In this document: piece after piece, positions 39,101-51,100 of the stretch | Layout of the letters: every line of letters starts with the position of its first letter | Numbering within the stretch: the stretch's first letter is position 1 | Assembly (NCBI RefSeq): GCF_000002235.5 | Contig: NW_022145611.1 | Coordinates: forward strand, 10,256,342 to 10,320,341 | From: Strongylocentrotus purpuratus | Taxonomy: Eukaryota > Echinodermata > Echinoidea > Camarodonta > Strongylocentrotidae | Direction of reading: 5' to 3' | Length of the DNA stretch: 64,000 nt | Translations under genes and position numbers: made by a program | The notes under the pieces: model-generated | The model's database searches: none | Told to the model about the DNA's origin: nothing | Seen by the model: the letters and a program-made list of their open reading frames with translations, nothing else

Positions 39101-42100
39101 GATTTCCTTTATGATGTATATTATATTGTATGATTAACTTTGAAATGTATGTTATTTTGTCTTTACATGTATGGGATAATGTATGTTATTTTATCTAAAT
39201 GTTTTTTTATGATGAATTAATAAAATAGACTATCTATCTATCTACCCTTTGCACAGTCAAGCTTATCATGAATTTTAGATTCGTCAATCATGCAGTAGAT
39301 GAGTGATCTGGATCATCAAGATGTCATCAAACTGCATTGTCTGAAAATGTAACCTATAGTTGCACATGAGAGACTAGCAGCCTTGCAGAGCCAATGAGAA
39401 TATGGGAAATTACGGACATACGGCCGAACGCATGTGCGTACGTCGGGTTGCTTTGCATGGTCGCACGTACGTACATGCGTGCAGGTATAACGAGGCTTAA
39501 GCCCGCTTGCCCTCGTCAGAACACACAGAACACAGAGTAATAGTCTACATCGGAACATCGCATCACAGCATCGCATCGGATATTGGACTTGGATTTAGAA
39601 TCTATAGTGCAGCTATCGGTGCCATTATCACAAACGTGTTAAAGTACCCGGGGAGTGCTTGGTTAACTCCAAAATCCAAAGTCATTACAAATGTGAGTGC
39701 ATTTTTATATGATACGGCGAGTTTGGACAAGTTTGTTAGACCGGAAATGTAAACAGTAGCCGAGGCCAAGGGTTCAGCCAAAAAGTGACGTTGTTGGGGT
39801 AATAATGATTATGATAATAGTAGAACCAGGGGACTGTTCGTAGAAACCATAATCGTGGATTCGCCTATGTTACATTTTGTAATAAATGTGTCAGTCTTTT
39901 AATGTATGTGTTTTTGATTTTTGAAGGGAGGGGCAGCAGTACCAATTACAGGTGACTGTGTGACACATTTAATATTGATGAATATGTGCTATCAGGAAAA
40001 TTGTTTATTAAGGTTCAAGTTCTCACACAAAAGTTGAGTTTAATAAATATAGTTAAATTTATAAGTTATATAGTTATTTATAACTCACTTATTTGCATGC
40101 TGTTGATAATAACTTGATATTATGGATATCATTGTTTCATGATATAATGCTAATCATAGAAATGTTGTAACTTTGATATTCTACATCCAATTGAAACAAA
40201 ATTCAATGCTATGCTTGTCAAAATTTGTTGAGTTTAAGTTATATTTTGTGTGGATTTCGATGTACAGCTTAAAGATGAAAGTGTAGAGCTATTCAGTTAT
40301 AAATGATGTTGTTAGATAATGTGGGTAAAGTATTATTTTCATCATTATTTGTTTTTGTATCATTTATCTTGATATATGTTTAGGTGGGAGGATGCGTATC
40401 AACACCTGAATATTCAAGAAGAACCATCCAAACTGAACAGGGAGGAACCTCTATGGAGGTCATCCTTTGGGGTGAGGCAGCAATTAAGGAATGGAGTTTA
40501 AGTAAAGGTGCAACCATTACAGCCCTCATCGAGGAGGATCAAAGTCAAATGAAATGTGACATTATAAAAGCAAGGTTAAATTGGACTGTTTTGACATGAA
40601 CTAGGACCGTTTTTTTTTGTAATACTTTTTGCATTATTGTTTTATAAGCATTGAAGTTCTAACTTGTGTTTTTTTAATGATATTGAGTTGACAAGAAACT
40701 GTGTGAAAGTAATTTGGAAGGGATGATACTATAGTTTAAACTTTGACAAAAGAGAAAGTTTATTGATTGGGTTCATAACATGTTAATCAAGCGTAATGCA
40801 CATATCCTACTTATACAGGGTAAGTGCATACAACCTCGAGAAAGTGTAAGATATCTTGGAGTTATTATAGATCAGCAATTGAAATGAAAAAAAACATTGA
40901 ACATACATGTGCAAATGCTAGTGAGCTTATTAAATTTTTGGGATGGCTTTGTAATTATTTGAATGAGCCTAGCTTAAAATTGATCTATCAATCCATTATT
41001 CTTCCTATGTTTGATTTGTTGATGTAGCGTACAACTCAAGTAATAACAGATAAAGCACTCAATTGCAAAAGTTACAAATTAGAGCAGGTAGAATCAGGCG
41101 CGTACACAGGGGGGGTGTTTGGGGGGTTAAACCCCCCCTTTGGTAATTTTTTGTGTGTAAACCCCCCCTAAATTTCTCTAAAACCCCCCCCTTTTGGATT
41201 TTTTTTTTTTTTTTTTTTTTATTAAAAAAAAAAAAAAAAAAAAAAAAAATTCCCATGGTTGACCTAAAGCCGACCTTACCCCCCCCCCCCCCAACGGAGC
41301 AAAATGTCAAATTTTCAAATTTCGAGACCCCCCCCAAAAAAAAAAAATGTGTCCTCTTACCCCCCCCCCCCCCCCCGCTTATTCAGCGGTCGGCTGAGTC
41401 GTTGCGATTTTTTTTGGGACAAAAAAAAAAAAAAAAAAGTGACCTCTTACCCCCCCCCCCCCCCCCCCCCCCCGCTTATTCAGCGGCTGGCTGAGTCGTT
41501 GCGAAATTTTCGGCCCGATTTATAAATGTTAAAACCCCCCCCTTGAAAAAATCCTGCGTACGCGCCTGGGTAGAATTATACTTCAGATAAGTCCGTTCAA
41601 ACACATATTAAATGGGAATAATTGGCCTTTTGCCGTTTAAAACATACAAACTCTATGGTTTTTAGAATCCTTCATGACCTCAGTGCCCCTTACTTAAAGA
41701 AGTCCTTTCACTTTGTTTATCAACAATATTCATTACGTTCCATCAGAAATTTATCTTTACCTCAACCCCATACCGAATCATGTCGTACAACCTTTTCATA
41801 TTATCATCCCCATGCGCTCGGGAAACTGAAGATGATCCTCAACATGAAGAGGATTAACCTCCACATCGCTCCAATGCATTTTCACATGGAGCATTTGTCG
41901 ACTATCCTCCCTATGATAGGCCGGGAAGATCTGGCAGTCTTGATCTATCTCAGGGAAGCGTATTTTCACATCACCACCCATCCCCGATCAAGGGATCTGC
42001 TAGGGTTTGCCTTTCAGGGCCACACCTTCAGGTTAAGGCCGGCGCCTCATGTTTTCACCCGCGTGGTGTCTGCTCTCACTGCCTTTCTTCGGAAACGCGC

Positions 42101-45100
42101 TCTCTGGCTTTTTGCCTACCTAGACGACTGGTTCCTTTTAGCGAGCTCAGAAGCTCGTCTACTGGTTCACTTACAACTGCTTTTACGGACCACGCAGGGC
42201 CTCGGCTTCTGGTAAATTGGGAGAAGTCAGAGCTGTCTCCCTCTCGATGGATGGGGGTCCTGGGTTTTGCTCTTGGGAGGGTGGGGGCATGATACTGTGT
42301 AACAATGTCGTTTTTATATCATTTCAATATGTTATGAATTTTAATTTGCGACGTATCATTTTCTCTTGTTTGTTTTGCATTGTTAACTAGACCCCTCGGT
42401 AGAACAGCTGTGCTGCACTGGCACAGCTGAGCAGGGTGGTCCATCCAATGTTATTTTCTCATGTATGTTTTTATTTATATGTTTTCATACTTGGTAAATC
42501 AAATCAAATCAACAATGCACACGTTTTTAGTGCTTGTCTCGGTGTCTCCTCTTCACTTATTTTCTTAATTCACCAGTGTTATTCTAACTATTAGATCTGT
42601 TGCCTCACTCAAAATTTCGGACATGGTTTTATTTTGATGAAATTCATGTATGCATCTAATTGTACATGGTGTCTTTGTTACAATAAAACCATGTTTGAAA
42701 TGTAGAGTGAGGCAATAGATCAAACAGTTAGAATACCACACGGCAGGTCTGCATTAGCTTATATAAATTTTAAATAGTTCAAGGCAAAAATTGTGACAGA
42801 GTGTGACTTACCCGGGCTGCTGATTGTACTGCCGTCGTCTGAGAAAGGGGACTGAATGGTCGGAGAGAGCTGGGTTGACATTGCTCTCTCATGCTTGCTA
42901 GACAGGGCCCAAATCTGCTCATGATTATCCAGAATCCTTTCCATGTGAATACTACAAATACAAAAATAATATGTTTCAAATGATGGAAGAGAAATTCAGA
43001 ATTAATTTTGGATGTATTACCAATATCTGAGAAAGGGTACTAAAATTAGAATTAGGATGAGATTGTTTTCTCATGTTGGCTGGAGAGGGCCAAAATCTGT
43101 TAAAGAGAAGGTTCATTGATGTTGAACTTGACATAGTTTACCTTCATCAATATCCCTTGATAATGTCGATATGGACGATATGTAATTATTATCATGATTT
43201 TTATGCTCAAATGTAATAGAATTAACATAAAAATCAAACAAACATTTGTAGAATCAATGTATGATCATTCCTAGTTCCAAAAATAAAGGAAATATCACCA
43301 CTTATCTCCCTCTTCTTTTAACTTCTGTTGTGTGCAGCTTTGTTTTGTCTTGTTTTGTCCTGTCATGTCCTTTTGTGTGTCTTGTCCCATCCTGTCTTGT
43401 TTATCTTGTCCTGTCTTGTCTTATCTTTTTATGTAATTTTCCTGTCCTTTGTGTCCCGTTTTGTCATTCTTTTTTTTAATTCTTTTATTTATACTTTAAA
43501 ATGGTTTACGAAAATATGTTATTATATCATATCTATTTTACTGTGATTATTAAGACACTTTAAAATGATTTATGATAATAATGTTCATATTATATTATAG
43601 CTATGCTTTCCAGTAGGTTCCTGTTTCATTTCATTATTTTGAGCTTACTTTGTCAACTATATTCTTTATTGTGCAAACAATTGTCATATGAAATGAATAA
43701 ATCAATCAATCCAAAAACAAACAAAAAAGAAAAAAAAATATATACAAACAACGTTAAACTCATATCTAAAAATTGCAATGGGCAACTAACATTGTCCCGA
43801 ATGTGTTCTCTCATAATCTACCGTAGGGCTCATTCAGACATGAAGCAGAAAGCTACCATATTGTACATGTTAATCCAAAGCATTTGTTTTCATGCAAACT
43901 TGATTCTGCTAGGGTTTTTTTTTTCAGTGACCATAGAGGCCCTTCTGGGGCACACACTGCAGATGCAGGTGCAGATTCTGCATCTTCTTTTCCCCTTTTT
44001 TTTGGGGGGGGGGGAGGGGGGAGGGGAGTAGTTACCTGAGCCATGTCTGAATGGGGCACTAATGGGCAGAATAATTCATGAAACTAATGAAATTGAACGA
44101 ACCTGCCCGTAAGTCTACAGAGTGGGATGAAAGCAGCATGGGCCAGCTCTGGTGTGAACACTTCCTGCAACACACCTCTCATGTCTTCCAACGAGGCAGA
44201 CTCCTCACTCTGACCTCCTGGAAGAGTGAAAGAGACAGAGATAGAGAGAGAGACAGAGAGAGACAGAGAGAGATAGAGAGAGGGAGAGAGAGATAGAGAG
44301 AGAGAGAGAGGGGGATCAATATTATTTAGGGAGCACCAAGGCATATTGTTTGTTCACTTGATTCTCAATCAAAAGGTTGAGGGTTTGAACTTATTCTGAT
44401 GCACATGTCAACCAAGGCATGTTACCTACAATTGTTTTTTTAGTCGACTTGTGTTAATAAACAAAATCAAGTGCACTGATATTGGCTGCCTATAAAGCTG
44501 AAGCTTTGGTTAATTACATGCTGAATGTGGATAAAGATGCTGTGACAATATCTTTGCATTATACAAAATAATTGTTATCCTTATTATTAGGCTCCCATTG
44601 TACATTTTCTTTCAAACCAACTTGTTCTCATTCAGAAAAAGTGACTTACCTAAACTACTAGGTCTTGGTAGAGACCCCGTGCTATGGGGAGTCGTGCTCA
44701 AGTCCGAGGCTGATCCTGTTGACTGCAGTCTGGAATGTGGAACCACCGGCGAGCCGTAGACCAGTTGGTTGGTCTCATCGTCCAGTTCGATGTTCAAGTA
44801 CTTGTCCTCGCTGTCTGTGCTCAGGGCCAGGCTGTTCTGACGACTGAGATCTAAAAATTGATCAGAGTAAAGAATATCATGTAGTGCAAGTCCTAGATAT
44901 TTTGTCCCATTAGTTACCAACCACATCTGGGCAGTGTTTCACGAAATCATAAGTACGGTACAAGTTCACCGACACCCCAATGACATGTGTGTACTGAAAT
45001 TAACAAGCATTTTGATGGGATGTAGGTTTCATGAAACGATGCCCTGATATTACGTTGATGGCTGCAATAGAGCTCACAAAATATGAAGTTAAATGAAAGT

Positions 45101-48100
45101 TTTGATGCTGGGTTACAATTCCATTATAGCTGGTATTAAACACCGGGCACACAACATGCCAGAATACCTTACACTTGCCCCACTTGGTAGTTTAAATTGA
45201 AGGAAAAGATAGTAGGAACTTTACAGAAGAGGTACAGGCATGATAAAATTGGTGTGTGACAGTAAAAAGCCCTACCATCAGCTGTACATATGATGCAGTC
45301 CCCCCCCCCCCAATCGTAGAGAATGTAACCATTCTGTAGATCATAAACAACTTTGGCTAAACGCAATATATGTTGAAACTATAGCAAATAAAATAATCAT
45401 ATCAACAACACATGGTCAAATGAAATTTGCTTACAAAAGTGACATTTCATTTCAGTTTTTCAGTGAAATACATACTTCATCCAAAGAATATAAAAGTGAC
45501 CAAACATATCAAGGTTGCCAATCCAATTAGTAAATTTCCTTGATGGGTCAAATTGGAGAATAGAATAGAATTATTACCAAGGCTTCTCATCGTTGAGGCA
45601 CCCAGCTTGAAGCAGAGGAAGAAACGCTTGAGAACGTCCGTCATGTGATCTCTGGACATCTCGCGTCCAATCCGCAGAGCGATGGTGTTGAGGATGTCGA
45701 CCAGCTTGAAGCAGATGACTGCCCTCGCTTGACTGCCGCTGGGGAAGCTGATGCTCGTGCAGGACATGATGTCCAGGAGAGGGTGAAGGAACTTCCCAAA
45801 GAGATACTGACAGGAGAAGATGGGAATGGAAAGAAGGAAAAAATTCACTTCCTCTCATAAATATGCAACTAATGATTTTAATAAATCACTGAAGAGAAAC
45901 AATGTACCAATTAAATTTTCCTCTATAACCTTATCAGTTTTTTCAATATCAACCACATATTTTGGTTGAGAAGGCACTTCTCGTCAAACAGAAATCTTTC
46001 AACTCCAAAGTAAAAAATAGTGCAAATTTTGTGTTGGACAACACCAGATGACTTAATGAAAAATTGACCCTTTCTGTTCTATACATAACCTTTCCAAGCA
46101 CAAATTAGCACCTCTCACTATGAATATGACGGACAAAGAAAGCGGACAAAATATACAGTTCCTCAGGTAGACAAAGGAACATCCCTTCACTGCTATTATG
46201 TAAAAATGTGTAGAACAGGTGAACATGCATGTGACACCTGTTCTACACATTTGTACATAATAGCAGTGAAGGGATGTTCCTTTGTCTACCTGAGGAACTG
46301 TATATTTTGTCGGCTTTCTTTGTCCGTCATATTCATAGTGTCTCAAGCCCATTGAAGGAATACAATGTACTTTGTGTGCTTTTATACAGAAGTTTTCAGA
46401 AAAAAAAGATCTAAGGGTTCATCAACAAAAAAAACTACTATAGGAATACCAATTCCCCCAAAATACTCATATTTCAAATTGTAACAAAATATTTTAGAAG
46501 CTGTTTGATTTCTTGGTAATCTTATCATCCAGAAAACTTCTAATAGGAAATCAGTCCCCAAAATATTACATAATTCATCACAGACATGTTCCAACATGAG
46601 GCAACCATCTCAAAATATTCTTCCACTGCATGACATGCGCTATAATTTCTAAATACATGGCATAATTGCTCCTCTATATTTCACTTTATTGCATGGGTAT
46701 GTGAGGTAGTTTACATAGAGTGGCACTTAAGCAACAGTAACAGGGACTTTAAGATCTGCTACGTGTCATGTCCTTTAAGGCACTGTGATGTCCTTTTAAG
46801 GCACTGCCAGTGCCTTGAAAGGACTCCACTATGTTGACGTGCAAATCTAAAAGTCCCTCAAAGTAGAGGGATCGAGAGTCTGACCTGCAATTTCTGCATG
46901 AGACTGGAGTCTGTCAGGTATGGCAAGATGTGTCTGAGGAGGACCACTGAGCTGATGAGACGACCCTCGAGCTTGGCACTTACTTTCCTCTGCACTCTGC
47001 GTACCTGTCGCACAAGAAACAAAAGGCTTTGATTTGGAGGGTGATTTTGGTATGGATGTTGGTACTTCGTTGAGAGACATAAGAGCATTGCATGAAATTA
47101 GTATGCTCCAAGGCAAAATTTTGGAAAATTTAATACACATGGGACTATGTTGAATATTCACTGCTGCACTAGTGTACAAGAAACATCAAAATCAATGTAA
47201 GCAGGATTTAAATTACTCCAGTTTACTAGATTACCTGATTCAGGAACTCTCAATTTATTTTGGGGTTTCCAATTTGAAAATCAAATATTTACATGACGAT
47301 TTACCCTTCCTGTAAATGGTAGAGAACCTCGCAAGGTATGTCACAGAGTTGCCAATTTGTCTTTGATCAATTGCAACTTCAAACATTCAAAATCATCTAA
47401 TTTTATATTTATATTTTGTTCAAACTTTCACTGATCTGTTTAAAACAACTTGTTCAAAAACAAACTTAATATCAGGGTGGACTTCTCCTTTAGTGGGTTA
47501 AAATGTTATTAAATGGACTTACAGTTTCTTTGATGAAGGGTAGATACTGCTGGAAGATGAACTGGTCTCCATACAGGACTGCAATGTCAGTTAGGCACTT
47601 TAGAACAGGTTTGGCATTGATGTCACCCGCGACCGACTTCTTCCCAATACAAACACGAGAGTTATCTGAATCAATGGGAGATAAGAATGCAAGTATATGA
47701 GATATAAACAACAACAAAACAGAAAGTTGCACTATTTGTTTATAAATCCATGTATAACCTTTAATAGCCAATCCTATATTTCTAGTCTGTTTTGTCCCAT
47801 CCAGCAATCAAGATATTCATTACGCTCAAGGTCAGATCCTCTTCTTCTGCAAATCCCCTGCATCAATTTGAAGAAGGGTCAACAAAATATAATTTTTTCT
47901 AGTCCCACTATTTGGAATAGTTTCCCATTAAACATTTGTTCCTGCTCCTCAGTCGCATCATTTAAGAGAAATCTTGAGGCTTATTTGTTTTCTTTGTAAT
48001 TGTTTTTTGACAACTTAGGCGTTGTGTGGAGTTGTGTGGGATGTGAACGAGGTTGTGTACCGTGTTTTGGACCTTAAAGCTGTCATAGAAATCACATGTG

Positions 48101-51100
48101 ATTTTTGCTATCGTTGAATTTACTTCATCTATTAATTGCCTTTTTTAAAATTTTTTAATTTATCAACCATGCCACGGAAACTTAAATCTAAGGGTCGGGA
48201 TGAAGCAGCAGTGGACGATCCGGTGTCACCATCAGCAACCGAAGCTACCGGGGACCACACCATCACCTGTGAACAACTTGATCCGGCTGCTCGCTCAACC
48301 GTGACTCAACCAGATTCCCGCTTGATTGATACCATTCGGAACCAGGTGGATAGCACACTCGAGAGTACCTATACAAAAGACAGACTCGTCCAATTCATTG
48401 CTGCTGCCATAAAGGACCAGATAACACAGGATATCTACAATGCCATACGTCTGGATCTTTAAGAGCGTCAAAAGGAGATTACTACACTGAATGATAAGTT
48501 CAACATTCTCCAGAAAAAAGTTCTAGATCTACGCCGCATCAATGAAGAAGAGGAACGTAATCAAGGAAGCAACAAATGAAAACACCAATCAGCTAACCAT
48601 CGCATAACGCCGAGAAACTGTGTATGCACTAGGAGAGCAAAATAAATGTTTTATTTACTAATATAAAGCACTTTGAGCATGTTTATGTAAAGGCGCTACC
48701 GGTATATAAATATCAATATATATGTATGTAGTATGTAAAACACACCATTCCAAATCAAAATAAATGATGCTCCAATGTAAGTGTGTGTTTAATTTTTTTT
48801 AGTAGAGTTATGCGAACTTTACTTCGTGATCTTGATGGAGTTCATAACTGTGGAAGTTGCTACCAGAGCCTTGATTTTTGTATTCGGCACCAGCAATCTT
48901 TTTCCTCAGGCTACACCGGTACGAGAGGTATCCTCCATGTAGCCCAGAACCTTAATTTTCCTGCCATTGGCAAAACCTTGTCAATATAACTCCGTTTAAC
49001 GAGGGACAAGAAAGTTCTTCATGACAAAACTAGTGGCACGCTGAGCTTCGTCTAATTAGTTTTCAAGATTCATCGAGTCGTTCCATCCAGGATCTTGAAG
49101 ACAACGTCACATGACCGATTGCCGTAATGAGTGATTACGGGGCATCATCCTTCCGACACAAGTCTCCAAAGATCGATTCATCATAGAAATCATGTCGGTA
49201 TTTGATCTTCTGATATAGCAACAAATATTGATGTAACAATGTAAGTGTGTGTTTAATTTTTTTTTTGTAGAGTTGTTTATCAATCAGCTATATTTTACTT
49301 CTGGGGACCAGAACTTAACACCACTATCTGAAAGACTCAACTTAGTTTTTACCCATGGATCGTAAGAGGCAGTTTGTAAGTAAAGAAAGATAGTACTGAC
49401 CACTACGTCAAAAACAATGCTACTGACAAAACAATTTTCTTGTGTACATGTCATTAGCATCAGTGGACTAGGATTTCAGTATCGCTCAAAAGATAGAATC
49501 AGATGAACTAAGAATTTTTGGAGCTTGATTTTATTCAATAAAACTCTTACGTCCAATACAGAAGATAATTCACCCTTGATTTTTTGAAGCCCCCATTACA
49601 AAGTACGATCTCTAAGGGCGTTGTGAATTGCCGAGAAGCCTGCCTGAAAGTAGTGCAGAATTTGATAAAACAAAATGTGAAATAAACAACTTAATATAAC
49701 ATCTCCCATTACTCTTAAAACACCATCCTTGCTATAGGAAACAGAAACTGTTAGGTTCTCACCTATCTCACTTGAATCTACATCTTCATGCATGTAACAG
49801 TAGACAAGTTGATCTGGCATCATGTAGCATCCTGAGAGAGCTTCTAGAAGCTTTGGAGTGATGAAACGAACTGTCAGCGTTGGCCCGATCCGATGTGCCA
49901 ACCACATAATGCTCTCACTTGCAACATCGCTCAGGCTCTTGCCGATGAGTGTGTTGACTTGGTAGAGTTTAGAGGACAACTGCTTCTTGTAGGTTCTCCT
50001 GTACTGGTCAATGGGTTTGGTCTGGCTTGTAAAGAGAAGGTCCTGTTCTTTGGTTTGAGAATGGGTACTGGGAGATGGGGACGAGGTAGATTGGCGTGGT
50101 GAAGACACATCCTTTGAAGGAATTTTGTCAGAGGTGGGGGAGCCTTCATCAGGCTCTTCTGATAGAGAGGGTAGATTCCCTGAGCTGATGGATGCTGTGT
50201 CTGGCTCTTTGCCCATTGCGATGGTTTCACTGCCCTCGCTGTCCAAAGGTGATGCCTGCCCACTGTTAGAGCTTCCATCATCTCCATCATTCTGAGACAC
50301 GAGGACATCTTCATCATCTTCTGTCCTCTCCTTATCCTGGTCAGTATTCTCCAAATCACTGATTCCTTGTTCAATTGTCCTCTCTTCACCAGCATCATCT
50401 CTAACTTCATCACCATCCTCACTTCCAAACAGTTCCTCATCAACAGAGATGCCTTCTGTTTCAGCCAGGAATGTCTCAGCCTCTACTGTGCTGTTGCTCC
50501 CCCCTGAGGCCATTGTGGCGATACAGCTGGTCTGCTCGCTAGCACCGTGCACAAACATGGGGCACTGCTTCAGCCCGTTTGTTGCTTCTGTGACGTAACT
50601 CACTAAGGTGTTCAAGAATGGCTTGAGACCCAAGGACATGATGACCTGAGAGAGAAAAGAATGCTGAAACAGCAGGAGGTAGTCTGGCGAGGTGAAGTCG
50701 GAATCGAAGAGACGACCCAACGGAGCAAGCAGTTCCTCCGTTGCCAACTTGGGACCAAGGTGAGCTGTGTACTTGCTGAACAAGGACAGCGCTGCATACA
50801 CAGCGGTACTGCCCTCCTCGAAGAGACTCCTGATGTAAGGAAGCAGGATATCCCTTCCTTCTTTGGTGATGTCTTTGGTGCACCTAGGCAGCCACTGCCT
50901 GGCCAGATGGACCATACTCATAGCCTGATGGTCAGTGAGGTCTGTGGGATGTAGCTCCTGGTCATCCACCTGGAACCTCTGCAGGTGAAGCTCAGCCAGG
51001 AACTGATGCAAGGACTGAAAGTACTCAGGAAATGGAACGAGACCAGAGTGAGGTTGAAGGAGAAGGCCAGGGCACATCGGTGGATGGCCATTTTGACCAC

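Noticed and set aside
41153-41525. Pro- and Lys-rich frames on both strands
   Set aside because: Translation of C, T and A runs inside the hAT-like MITE.
49596-49762. Open-frame extension of exon 8 to 49596
   Set aside because: The reading continues past GTGAGA into intron. The product (SYSKDGVLRVMGDVILSC...) loses homology, and the next exon supplies the conserved continuation.
50539-50954. Frames overlapping WDR81 exon 8 on both strands
   Set aside because: Shadows of the real exon, which has homology along its whole length.
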